From assembly GCA_003561835.1 (NCBI GenBank), contig PWVN01000134.1, forward strand, positions 1 through 21,890: a DNA stretch of 21,890 nucleotides, in the 5' to 3' direction. Within the stretch, counting starts at the first letter, position 1, and every line of letters begins with the position of its first letter. The stretch comes from Syntrophomonadaceae bacterium (lineage in GTDB: Bacteria; Bacillota; Dethiobacteria; PWVN01). Shown here in pieces: positions 15,382 through 21,890 of this stretch. Position numbers and translations under genes: made by a program. The notes beneath the pieces are model-generated. The model made no database searches, was not told where the DNA came from, and worked only from the letters and a program-made list of their open reading frames with translations.

Positions 15382-15828
15382 CTAAACCTGCCCGTCCTCG
15401 GGATAGTAGATCCCCTTTTCCGCCATGTCCTTCTTGAATTCTGCCGTCAATTCGACATTGTCCGGGGAGAAGATAAAGATGTTCTCGCTGACTTTGACCA
15501 CATTGCAGTTCAGGGCATAGGCGGTGCCGCTGACAAAGTCCAGGAGCCTCTTGGCTTCCTCCAGGCCGGCATGCTCCAGGTTCACCACCACCGTCCGGCG
15601 GTGCCGCATATGGTCGGCGATGGTTTTGGCCTCGCCGAAGTCTTCGGGTTTTAATATGATGACCCGCTGGTTCTTGCCGGCGTGCAGGCTGACCACCTTG
15701 CCCTTGCGGGGTACCGGGGGCGGTTCCTCCTCCCCCAGGGGCAGCCGCTCCTTCGCCTGCTCCGGGTATTCCTCCTCTTCCTCCGCCAACCCCAGGTACA
15801 GCAGTATCCTTTCCCATATCTTGGCCAA
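15382..15828 (-). CDS. sepF: Cell division protein SepF
   Basis: SepF polymerises into rings, bundles FtsZ filaments and anchors them to the membrane. This 148-residue protein has an N-terminal amphipathic membrane-binding helix (AKIWERILLYLGL), an acidic and proline-rich linker (16-42), and the SepF core from about 52 (RVIILKPEDFGEAKTIAD, RRTVVVNLE, ALNCNVVKVSENIFIFSP). The start is a TTG at 15828, eight bases after GGAGG. It lies 21 bp after yggS and 31 bp before ylmG, the standard order. Length and domain layout are complete. Confidence 0.96.
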   Translation of the reverse strand: MAKIWERILLYLGLAEEEEEYPEQAKERLPLGEEEPPPVPRKGKVVSLHAGKNQRVIILKPEDFGEAKTIADHMRHRRTVVVNLEHAGLEEAKRLLDFVSGTAYALNCNVVKVSENIFIFSPDNVELTAEFKKDMAEKGIYYPEDGQV

Positions 15829-15849
15829 AGCTCGAACCTCCTCAATGGT

Positions 15850-16524
15850 TTATTCCGGGCTGAAAATGAGGCTGCCGATTCGCAGTATGTTGGACCCCTC
15901 TTCCACCGCTACCTCAAAGTCGCCGCTCATGCCCAGGGACAGGTATTCCATTTGGGCCCCCGAAGCCGTAAGGGTATCGAAGAGGGCCCTCATGGCCCGG
16001 AAATGGGGCCTGCTGTCCTCCGGGTCCGGGCTGTAGGGGGCCATGGCCATGAGGCCCATAACCCGCAGGCCGGGCAGGGCGGAGACGTCCCGGATAAATC
16101 CCCGGGTTTCTTCCGGGGGCAGCCCGTGTTTGCCGGCCTCGGCGGCGATGTTGACCTGGGCCAGGACGGCAACTTCCCTCCCCGCCTCCACGGCCAGGCG
16201 GCTCAGCCTCTCCGCCAGCCGGTAGCGGTCCAGGGAATGGATGAGGGAGAAGCCCTCCAGCACCCTCTTGGCCTTGTTGGCCTGCAGGTGGCCGATGAAA
16301 TGCCAGGTGATATCCGGGGGGCAAAGGGGAATCTTTTCCATGGCATCCTGAAGGCGGTTTTCCCCAAAATGCCTGAGCCCCTGGGCGTAAGCCCTGCGGA
16401 TTTCCGCCGGGCCGGCGGTTTTGGAGACGGCCACCAGCCGGATGTCTTCCGGGTCCCTCCCGGCCCTGAGGGCCGCCCGGGCCACCCGGGCCCGGACCTC
16501 CTGGATCCTCTCGGGGATTCCCAT
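15850..16524 (-). CDS. yggS: YggS/YlmE-family PLP-binding protein (PLP homeostasis)
   Basis: A 224-residue alanine-racemase-like TIM-barrel protein that binds pyridoxal 5'-phosphate and contributes to vitamin B6 and amino-acid homeostasis; no catalytic reaction is proven for the family. Lys35 in LVAVSKT is the expected Schiff-base lysine. HFGENRLQDA, WHFIGHLQANKAK, LAQVNIAAEAGKHG and LSLGMSGDFEVAVEEGSNILRIGS are characteristic. Of two ATGs the downstream one (16524) is seven bases from GGAGG, whereas the other is only one base away. It is in the usual ylmE place before sepF; a HlyD-like gene separates it from pgeF. Confidence 0.95.
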   Translation of the reverse strand: MGIPERIQEVRARVARAALRAGRDPEDIRLVAVSKTAGPAEIRRAYAQGLRHFGENRLQDAMEKIPLCPPDITWHFIGHLQANKAKRVLEGFSLIHSLDRYRLAERLSRLAVEAGREVAVLAQVNIAAEAGKHGLPPEETRGFIRDVSALPGLRVMGLMAMAPYSPDPEDSRPHFRAMRALFDTLTASGAQMEYLSLGMSGDFEVAVEEGSNILRIGSLIFSPE

Positions 16525-16582
16525 CCCCATCCCTCCTCTGGTTATTTTATCCTCTTCCGGCAGCGGAGTAAAGGGCAAATCC

Positions 16583-17545
16583 CTAAAAACGCTGGCCTTC
16601 CCGAAAAAAGCGGGGGTTGGTGACGATATCCCAGCCCGGCTCCAGGCCCAGCACCGCCAGGCCCTCCCCCCCGTCCCCCGGCCCCAGGACCTCCACCTCC
16701 ACAAAGGTGATGGCATTGCGGGCCAGGCGGTACACCCCCGGTACCCCCTCCCTGTTCAAAAGGGCCCCGGCAGGCAGGGTGGTGCAGGCCTCCCGGTGAT
16801 AGATGAGGCGGGCCTCCTCCCAGCGGCGGCGGTAAAAATCCCCCGCATCCCGGGAAAGGGAGAGGACGATGAAAAGATGCCCCTCTCCCAGGTCGTGGCT
16901 CTCCCGGTTCTCCACGGGAAGGGGCTCCCCGGTGAAGGCAAAATCCAGAAGCAGGCGGGGGCTCTCCGGGAGGAAGGCCGCCTCCTCCCTTGGAAGGACC
17001 AGGGTGAAGTACCAGGTGAAGTTGTCGATGATTTTAAACACGGGGCTTCCCGGGGGGACTTCCCCCCCCGGGGGGAAACCCTGGGCCGCCGGTTCCAGGG
17101 AGGCGAAGACTTCCCTCTCCGGCACCCAGCCCTGGCGGGGGTAGACCAACCCCTCCAGCCCGTCGATGTGGGGGGAGAAGATCCCCGCCGCCGGGGCCGT
17201 CAGGGTCACTTGCCCCCCCTGGGGCAGGTCCACCCGGGCCACCTCTTCCCCCACCGCCACCCGGCGGCCCTCCTCCTTAAGCCAGGTGATCCTGCCCCCC
17301 TGGCTGCTGGTGGCCACCGTCTCGTGAAAACCCAGGAGGCCCCGGACGGGGATATGGTGGTCGAAATAGCTCCGTTCCACCACCTGGGTCCGGCGGAGGA
17401 GGGAGAAAACATAGGGCCCGGAAAAGCTCCAGAGGAACTGCAAGGCCAGAAAAATCACCAGTATCCCCAGTACTTTCAGCAGCTTCCCCTCTCGGTTGCC
17501 CCTCTCCCGCCTTTCCCGTCCGGCGGGCAGCCCTTTTTCCGCCAT
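16583..17545 (-). CDS. HlyD-like membrane-anchored barrel-sandwich protein
   Basis: A 320-residue protein with a basic N-terminus (RERRERGNREGKLLK), one membrane span at about 21-41, and a large extracytoplasmic part. After the span, VRGLLGFHETVATSSQGGRITWLKEEGRRVAVGEEVARVD and VTLTAPAAGIFSPHIDGLEGLV look like the two halves of a biotinyl/lipoyl-like barrel-sandwich as in HlyD adaptors, followed by a beta-rich C-terminal region. There is no long coiled-coil hairpin and no transporter gene nearby, so an efflux role is doubtful. The ATG at 17545 has GGGAGGG nine bases upstream; it lies 2 bp after the pgeF stop. Placement inside the pgeF-yggS-sepF cluster suggests an envelope or division role. 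Function unknown. Confidence 0.72.
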   Translation of the reverse strand: MAEKGLPAGRERRERGNREGKLLKVLGILVIFLALQFLWSFSGPYVFSLLRRTQVVERSYFDHHIPVRGLLGFHETVATSSQGGRITWLKEEGRRVAVGEEVARVDLPQGGQVTLTAPAAGIFSPHIDGLEGLVYPRQGWVPEREVFASLEPAAQGFPPGGEVPPGSPVFKIIDNFTWYFTLVLPREEAAFLPESPRLLLDFAFTGEPLPVENRESHDLGEGHLFIVLSLSRDAGDFYRRRWEEARLIYHREACTTLPAGALLNREGVPGVYRLARNAITFVEVEVLGPGDGGEGLAVLGLEPGWDIVTNPRFFREGQRF

Positions 17546-17547
17546 GG

Positions 17548-18360
17548 TTACCGGCCCTCCCTCTCCAGGTAGACATACCCCATCATCCGCCCCGTGATCC
17601 CCCCGTCCCGGCGGTAGGAGTAAAACAGGTCCTGCCGGCAGGCGGTGCACAGGGAGGCGGCAAAAATTCCTTCTGCCGGGACCCCCGCCCGGGAGAGCTG
17701 CAGGCGGTTCAAGGCCTGCAAATCCAGGAGCCAGCTGTCCCCGGCGGGAGAGGGCGTAAGGAGCCCCTCCCGGGGCAGGCCCTGCTCCTTAAGGGCCCGG
17801 ACCACGTCCTCCCGGACCTGGAAGCAGCAGGGCCCGATGCAGGGGGAGATGCCCGCCAGCAGATCTCCCGGCCGGATGCCGTACTTCTCCTGCAGCAGCT
17901 GCACCGCCCGCGGGCCAATCCCCGCCACGGCGCCCCGCCAGCCGGCGTGGGCCAGCCCCACGGCCCGGGCCTGCCGGTCCACCAGGAAGAGGAGGGCGCA
18001 GTCGGCGGCAAAGAGGTTTAAAACCAGGCCTTGCCGGTCCGTCACCAGGCCGTCGGCGCCGGGGATCACCCGAAACCCCCGGCCCGGGCCCGCCTCCACC
18101 ACCAGGGAACCGTGGACCTGCTCCCCTGTAACCAGGGGGTAACCCTGAAGGCCCACCCCTTCCAGGAAGAGGCGGTGGTTCTTTTTTACCAGTTCCGGGT
18201 CCTCCCCCGTGCGAAGCCCCATGTTCAGGAAGGCAAAGGCCTCCCCGCTGCTCTCCCCGGGCCCCTGCCGGGAGGTGAAGCCGTGGCCGGTGCCGGGGAC
18301 CTTAAGGTCCGGAAAATGCAGGGTCCGAAACCCCCTGCGGGTATCCAGGTACCAGTCCAT
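17548..18360 (-). CDS. pgeF: PgeF/YlmD-family laccase-domain protein (peptidoglycan editing / purine nucleoside phosphorylase-like)
   Basis: A 270-residue DUF152 protein. Family members have been described as purine nucleoside phosphorylase/adenosine deaminase-like enzymes, and the Escherichia coli YfiH protein as a peptidoglycan-editing factor; which applies here is open. Metal ligands are at His83 (TGEQVHG), Cys121 (FAADCALL) and His138 (GLAHAGWRG), with SPCIGPCCFQV and SLCTACRQDLFYSYRRDG further on. The ATG at 18360 shares one base with the nrdG stop (TGATG), with AGGA seven bases upstream, indicating translational coupling. It is ylmD of the conserved ylm cluster. Confidence 0.93.
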   Translation of the reverse strand: MDWYLDTRRGFRTLHFPDLKVPGTGHGFTSRQGPGESSGEAFAFLNMGLRTGEDPELVKKNHRLFLEGVGLQGYPLVTGEQVHGSLVVEAGPGRGFRVIPGADGLVTDRQGLVLNLFAADCALLFLVDRQARAVGLAHAGWRGAVAGIGPRAVQLLQEKYGIRPGDLLAGISPCIGPCCFQVREDVVRALKEQGLPREGLLTPSPAGDSWLLDLQALNRLQLSRAGVPAEGIFAASLCTACRQDLFYSYRRDGGITGRMMGYVYLEREGR

Positions 18361-18872
18361 CAAATCATCCTTTGCAAGAGGGTGGCCCGGCCCGCCTTCA
18401 GGGACCCGGGAACATCGATCAGGCGCTGATTGGCGGAACCCCTAAAGGCCAGCGAGGCCTCCTTCGCCTCCTGCAGGAAGGGGCCGTCAATCAGCAGGTC
18501 CGTTACCCGCAGCAGGTCCCCAAAGGCCCTCTCCCCCCCGGACCTCTGGAGGATCTCCTCGAAGAAATAGCCGGTATAGGTGACTATAGTATATCCCTCT
18601 TTTTTGATTTTCCTGCCCAGGGCTGCCAGGGGCGCCGCCTGGTAAAAGGGCTCCCCCCCGGAAAAGGTGACCCCGTCCACGTACCCGTACCGCTTCACCA
18701 GGGCGTACAGTTCCGGGAGGCTGTAGAGGGTCCCCCCGGCAAAATCCCAGGTGGCGGGGTTGTGGCACCCGGGGCAGCGGTGGTCGCAGCCCTGGGTGAA
18801 GAGAACCAACCGCAGGCCGGGCCCGTCGGTAACGCTGTCCCGGGCGATGCCCGCCAGTCTTACCCCTTTCAT
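18360..18872 (-). CDS. nrdG: Anaerobic ribonucleotide reductase activating protein (radical SAM)
   Basis: A 170-residue radical SAM activase that uses an iron-sulfur cluster and S-adenosylmethionine to create the glycyl radical on NrdD. The cluster motif is Cys29, Cys33 and Cys36 (CDHRCPGC), with the usual DGPGLRLVLFTQG before it and VTFSGGEPF after it. Of GTG at 18878 and ATG at 18872, the ATG is chosen: GGGGGG is seven bases from it but only one base from the GTG. The gene begins 12 bp after nrdD and its stop overlaps the pgeF start by one base, so it links the reductase module with the ylm cluster. Confidence 0.95.
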   Translation of the reverse strand: MKGVRLAGIARDSVTDGPGLRLVLFTQGCDHRCPGCHNPATWDFAGGTLYSLPELYALVKRYGYVDGVTFSGGEPFYQAAPLAALGRKIKKEGYTIVTYTGYFFEEILQRSGGERAFGDLLRVTDLLIDGPFLQEAKEASLAFRGSANQRLIDVPGSLKAGRATLLQRMI

Positions 18873-18884
18873 CTTCACGCCCCC

Positions 18885-20936
18885 CTAAAACCAGTGGGGC
18901 CGCCGGGATTTGAGCTCCGCCATCTTGGCGGCATTGAAGCGGTCCACCGTGGACAGGTACCCGGTAATCCTGCGGATCTGCCGGATGTCCCGGCCGCCGC
19001 ACCCGGGGCAGGCCTCTTCCAGGATGCCCGAGTGGCCGCATGTACAACATTCGTCAACGGGGTAGTTAATCCCTCCATACCCCACATCGGAAGCGGCCAT
19101 GTGGCGGATTATTTTTTCCACCGCCTCCGGGTTCTTAAGGGGCGGGGAAGGCAGCTCCACGTAGGAGATGTGGCCGGCGTTGCACAGCCGGTGAAATTTG
19201 CCCTCGATGGCGATCTTCTCGAAGAGGGGCATGGCATAATTGACGGGGACATGGAAGGAATTGGTGTAAAAGTCCTTGTCCGTAACCCCCGGGATGCGGC
19301 CGAAAATCTCCTGGTCCTGGGAGATGAAGCGGCCCGAAAGCCCCTCCGCCGGCGTCCCGTAGAGGACGATATTCAGGTCGTATTCCCCGGAAAACTGGTC
19401 CGCCCGCTTGCGCATGTGCTCCACAATTTTAAGGCCCAGGTCCAGGGCGCCGGAATCTTCCCCGTGGTGCCTGCCCGTCAGGGCCATGAGGGCCTCGGCC
19501 AGGCCGATAAAGCCCAGGGCCAGGGTGCCGTGCTTCATGGCATCCCGGATGGAATCCTCCGGCTTCAGGGCCCCGGAGCCCATGTAGAGCCCCTGCCCCA
19601 TGAGGAAGGGCAGGTCCCGGACCTTCAGGTTGCTCAAAACTTCAAAGCGGTGCAGGAGCTGGTTGACCCCCTGGCGCAGCAGCCTGTCCAGCTCCACGAA
19701 GAAGAGGTTTTCCGCCCGGGCCTTGAGGGCCACCCGGGGCAGGTTCAGGGAGACGGGGGCGATGTTCCCCCGGCCGGCGGAGATTTCCTCCCCGTGGCGG
19801 TTGCCGATGGTACGGGTCCTGCACCCCATGTAGGAGACCTCGTCCCCGTAGGGTTCGTTGAAGGAGGAGTCCATAAAACTGAAGGTGGGGTTCAGGCGGC
19901 GGGAAGCCACCTGGAGGGCTTCCTGGAAGAGGTCGTGGTTGGGGTCACCGCTCTTCAGGTTGACCCCCTCCTGAACCCGGAAGACCAGGTTGGGGAAGAT
20001 GGGGCTCTCCCCCCGGCCCAGGCCCCGGTTGAAGGCCTGCAGGACGGCCCGGGTCACCATGCGGCCCTGGGGGGAAGTGTCGGTCCCCAGGTTCAGGGAA
20101 GAAAAGGTCACCTGAGCGCCGGCCCGGGAGTGCATGCTGTTCAGGTTGTAGATGAGGCCCTCCATGGCCTGGAAAACCTGATCTTCTTCCGGTTCCCGGG
20201 CCATGTTTTGCAGGACTTCCCCCAGGGAGCGGTCGAAATGGGGGAAGCTCTGGCCCCCGAACATATCGTTCTGGTTGCTCTGCAGGATGATGGCCGCCTG
20301 GGCCGCGGCGGAGGACACCCGTTTGGGGGGGCGGATAAAGCCGTACCCGGTGTTGAAGCCCTCCAGCAGCAGCCGGGTCAGGTCGATCTGCAGGCAGTTC
20401 AGGGTTTTGCCGTAATAGTCCAGGTCGTGGATGTGAAAATCCCCCCGCAGGTGGGCCTGGGCATATTCATCGGGCAGCAGGTTGGTCAGGTAATACTTCT
20501 TGCTGGCCGCCATGGCGATCTGCAGCATCTTCGCCGAGGGGGAGTTGCTGATGTTGGCGTTCTCCCGGCTGGTCTCCACCAGGATGTCCTTGACGGCATC
20601 CATCAGCTCCGATTTCCCCTCCCGGATCCGGGTGCGCCGGGCCCGGTAGAGGATGAAGGCCTTGGCCGTCCGGGCGTGGCCGTTCTCGATCAAGACCTTC
20701 TCCACCGCGTCCTGGACATCCTCCACGGCGGGGACCACCCCGTTGAAGCCCTGCTTGAGCAGGTATTCCTCCACCTGGAGGGTCAAATTCTCCGCCAGGG
20801 AGCGGTCCCGCCCCCCCACGGCCCGGGCCGCCATGTAGATGGCCTCGGTGATCTTCTCGCCGTCGTAGGGGACCACCCTGCCGTCCCGCTTGCGGATCTC
20901 GGCGAATTTCCCCGTCTTCTTCCCTTCCTTCTCCAC
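18885..20936 (-). CDS. nrdD: Anaerobic (class III) ribonucleoside-triphosphate reductase
   Basis: Reduces NTPs to dNTPs under anoxia by a glycyl-radical mechanism. The 683-residue protein has an N-terminal ATP-cone at about 11-100 (RKRDGRVVPYDGEKITEAI), the reductase barrel (FHIHDLDYYGKTLNCLQIDL, GFIGLAEAL, TPAEGLSGRF), a C-terminal zinc site with Cys630, Cys633, Cys643 and Cys646, and the radical Gly659 in RITGYLSTVDRFNAAK. The start is GTG at 20936, seven bases after GAGGAGG; the same frame is open far upstream through nrdR but that part is not NrdD-like. It begins 2 bp after nrdR. No class I or II reductase is in the window. Oxygen sensitivity of this class points to an anaerobic organism. 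Confidence 0.97.
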   Translation of the reverse strand: MEKEGKKTGKFAEIRKRDGRVVPYDGEKITEAIYMAARAVGGRDRSLAENLTLQVEEYLLKQGFNGVVPAVEDVQDAVEKVLIENGHARTAKAFILYRARRTRIREGKSELMDAVKDILVETSRENANISNSPSAKMLQIAMAASKKYYLTNLLPDEYAQAHLRGDFHIHDLDYYGKTLNCLQIDLTRLLLEGFNTGYGFIRPPKRVSSAAAQAAIILQSNQNDMFGGQSFPHFDRSLGEVLQNMAREPEEDQVFQAMEGLIYNLNSMHSRAGAQVTFSSLNLGTDTSPQGRMVTRAVLQAFNRGLGRGESPIFPNLVFRVQEGVNLKSGDPNHDLFQEALQVASRRLNPTFSFMDSSFNEPYGDEVSYMGCRTRTIGNRHGEEISAGRGNIAPVSLNLPRVALKARAENLFFVELDRLLRQGVNQLLHRFEVLSNLKVRDLPFLMGQGLYMGSGALKPEDSIRDAMKHGTLALGFIGLAEALMALTGRHHGEDSGALDLGLKIVEHMRKRADQFSGEYDLNIVLYGTPAEGLSGRFISQDQEIFGRIPGVTDKDFYTNSFHVPVNYAMPLFEKIAIEGKFHRLCNAGHISYVELPSPPLKNPEAVEKIIRHMAASDVGYGGINYPVDECCTCGHSGILEEACPGCGGRDIRQIRRITGYLSTVDRFNAAKMAELKSRRPHWF

Positions 20937-20938
20937 GT

Positions 20939-21403
20939 CTACTCCTCCTCTTTGTCCCGGGTCATTTTCTCCAGTTCGTCCCGAAAAGAATCGATATCCT
21001 GGAAGTGGCGGTAAACGGAGGCAAAGCGCACGTAGGCCACCTCGTCGATCTTGCGGAGCTTCCCGATGATGATGCTGCCGATCCTCTCGGAGGTGATCTC
21101 CGAATCCAGGGAGCTGCGCAGTTCCCTCTCCGTCTCCGCCACCAGTTCTTCGAAGGCCTCCAGGGGGATTTGGCGCTTCTCCCCGGCCCGGACCAGGCCC
21201 TTGAGGATCTTCTGACCGTTGAAGATCTCCCGCCGGCCATCCTTCTTGATGACAGTCAGGGGCATTTCCTCCACCATCTCGTAGGTGGTGAACCGTTTGC
21301 TGCAGGTGGAACACTCCCGCCGCCGCCGGATGGCGGCCCCCTCGTGGGTCGTCCTGGAATCCAGGACCCGGCTTTCGGCCTCGCCGCAGTAGGGGCACTT
21401 CAC
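20939..21403 (-). CDS. nrdR: Transcriptional repressor NrdR
   Basis: A 154-residue repressor of ribonucleotide reductase genes that senses ATP/dATP. A zinc ribbon (Cys3, Cys6, Cys31, Cys34; KCPYCG and ECSTCSKRFTTYE) is followed by an ATP-cone at about 48-139 (VIKKDGRREIFNGQKILKGL) and an acidic end. I chose the GTG at 21403, giving the family's (M)KCPYCG opening. GTG at 21412 and TTG at 21427 are alternatives created by a 9-bp tandem repeat. Two NrdR boxes around its promoter indicate self-repression together with nrdD-nrdG, which it directly precedes. Placement with nrdD confirms its role. Confidence 0.95.
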   Translation of the reverse strand: MKCPYCGEAESRVLDSRTTHEGAAIRRRRECSTCSKRFTTYEMVEEMPLTVIKKDGRREIFNGQKILKGLVRAGEKRQIPLEAFEELVAETERELRSSLDSEITSERIGSIIIGKLRKIDEVAYVRFASVYRHFQDIDSFRDELEKMTRDKEEE

Positions 21404-21421
21404 CCCCTTCACCCCCTTCTT

Positions 21422-21437
21422 CCTCAATATTTTGTGT
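21422..21437. promoter_or_regulatory. nrdR: NrdR box 2 (promoter-distal operator)
   Basis: Plus-strand cctCAATATTTTGTGT matches the NrdR operator consensus acaCwAtATaTwGtgt at 12 of the 13 positions from the C onward. It lies downstream of the -10 element, between the promoter and the nrdR start. Confidence 0.8.
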
Positions 21438-21446
21438 AAGGACTAT

Positions 21447-21476
21447 ATTATACACTACAATATCTTGTGGTTGCCA
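21447..21476 (-). promoter_or_regulatory. Promoter of nrdR-nrdD-nrdG (and probably the ylm cluster)
   Basis: A perfect TATAAT is at 21452-21447 on the minus strand; the -35 (TGGCAA, about 18 bp upstream) is weak. NrdR box 1 covers the spacer and box 2 the start of the transcript. Confidence 0.65.
21455..21470. promoter_or_regulatory. nrdR: NrdR box 1 (promoter-proximal operator)
   Basis: Plus-strand ctaCAATATCTTGTGG matches acaCwAtATaTwGtgt at 11 of the 13 positions from the C onward. It is 33 bp from box 2 in the same phase, close to three helical turns, as known for paired NrdR sites. Confidence 0.8.
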
Positions 21477-21489
21477 GGTTCAAAAGGCC

Positions 21490-21523
21490 AAAAAAAAAGC
21501 AGCCATTCGCCGCGGGCTGGCTG
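21490..21523 (-). terminator. Rho-independent terminator after ylmC
   Basis: On the minus strand CAGCCA (21523-21518) and TGGCTG (21505-21500) pair around a GC-rich 12-base interior and run, after a single C, into nine T (21498-21490). It ends about 20 bp before NrdR box 1. Confidence 0.83.
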
Positions 21524-21565
21524 TAGCGTCCTCTAGCTTCTCCAAACGGAAAATTTCTCCAATCC

Positions 21566-21820
21566 TCAGTCGCGCTGGTAGGGCAGCCCCTTCAATTCCA
21601 CCAGGATGGTGTCCGTACCGATCTTGATGATGTTCTCCCAGGGGATCACATAGTCCCGGTCCCCCCCGAAGAGGCCGAAGACCTTGCTGGTCCCGGGCAC
21701 CACGATGGCCCGGACGGCTCCCGCCTCCAGGTCGATGTCCAGGTCGCAAATGACCCCCAGGCGGCGGCCATCCACCACGTTGATGACTTCCAGGTTTTTC
21801 AGGTCCGAAACCTTGATCAC
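21566..21820 (-). CDS. ylmC: YlmC/YmxH-family sporulation protein (PRC-barrel)
   Basis: An 84-residue single PRC-barrel protein (VSDLKNLEVINVVDGRRLG, DLDIDLEAGAVRAIVVPG, DYVIPWENIIKIGTDTILVEL). The YlmC/YmxH group is largely confined to endospore formers; its molecular role is unknown. The start is GTG at 21820, five bases after GGGGTG. It is transcribed alone, with a terminator at 21490-21523 and a possible sigma-E-type promoter just upstream. Its place ahead of the ylm cluster agrees with other Firmicutes. Confidence 0.9.
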   Translation of the reverse strand: MIKVSDLKNLEVINVVDGRRLGVICDLDIDLEAGAVRAIVVPGTSKVFGLFGGDRDYVIPWENIIKIGTDTILVELKGLPYQRD

Positions 21821-21850
21821 GCCATCACCCCGAAATAGTCCGGCTATTAC

Positions 21851-21880
21851 AGTATATGCTTTCCGGGGCCAGGCTTGACA
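21851..21880 (-). promoter_or_regulatory. Possible sigma-E-like (or sigma-A) promoter for ylmC
   Basis: On the minus strand GTCAAGC (21879-21873), 14 bp, then CATATACT (21858-21851), which matches seven of eight positions of the sigma-E -10 (CATACAnT). The same bases also give TGTCAA-18-TATACT, a mediocre sigma-A promoter. Confidence 0.45.
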
Positions 21881-21890
21881 GTTTTTTTGG

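Noticed and set aside
18372..21014. Long plus-strand open frame (about 880 codons) opposite nrdD and nrdG
   Set aside because: It is antisense to firmly identified genes, has a G-, P- and H-rich composition typical of GC-rich shadow frames, and shows no family motif.
20937..21455. N-terminal extension of nrdD through nrdR
   Set aside because: The frame stays open but the residues are unlike any NrdD; the GTG at 20936 has an excellent ribosome site.
1..21890. CRISPR array, tRNA, rRNA, insertion sequence or phage genes
   Set aside because: No spaced repeats, tRNA-like cloverleaf, transposase or phage protein was seen; synteny with Firmicute housekeeping blocks is continuous.

Overview
This is a G+C-rich chromosomal window from a Firmicute. 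The closest match is a spore-forming, anaerobic member of the Clostridia (Peptococcaceae or Moorella-like); genus is not resolved. The reasons are the gene order, which matches the Bacillus subtilis ylmC-ylmD-ylmE-sepF-ylmG-ylmH-divIVA-ileS-ylyA-lspA-rluD-pyrR and yloA-yloB-yloC-remA-gmk blocks, the strong AAGGAGG-type ribosome sites, a T-box leader, an oxygen-sensitive class III ribonucleotide reductase, and sporulation-associated families (YlmC/YmxH, YteA-type TraR/DksA). About ten of 23 genes start with GTG or TTG. I see no mobile element, CRISPR array, tRNA or rRNA. This is mostly a conserved housekeeping region and not an accessory island.

All genes except one are on the minus strand, so the window is best read from right to left. 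At the right end ylmC has its own sigma-E-like/sigma-A-like promoter and terminator. Next comes nrdR-nrdD-nrdG, behind a promoter flanked by two NrdR boxes. These genes run with very short gaps into the envelope/division cluster pgeF, a HlyD-like membrane protein, yggS, sepF, ylmG, ylmH and divIVA. The divIVA frame is interrupted by an in-frame TAA, after which the conserved C-terminal end continues in frame for 39 codons to a second stop. This is the most notable anomaly in the window.

The next unit is ileS, with its own consensus promoter, a complete isoleucine-type T-box leader and a terminator. Then follow a two-gene unit (DUF5665 membrane protein and a YteA-type zinc-finger protein) and a three-gene unit lspA-rluD-pyrR. 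The end of pyrR overlaps, tail to tail, the only plus-strand gene, the RqcH/FbpA-type NFACT gene, which has its own promoter. The left part holds a SERCA-type cation ATPase with a terminator, a metallo-beta-lactamase-fold hydrolase, the YicC/YloC ribonuclease, and remA-gmk. gmk runs off the left edge.

Functionally the window combines deoxynucleotide supply and its repression by NrdR, cell-division machinery and placement (SepF, YlmG, YlmH, DivIVA), isoleucine charging controlled by tRNA, lipoprotein processing, rRNA modification, pyrimidine control, rescue of stalled ribosomes, and biofilm/matrix or sporulation regulation (RemA, YlmC).
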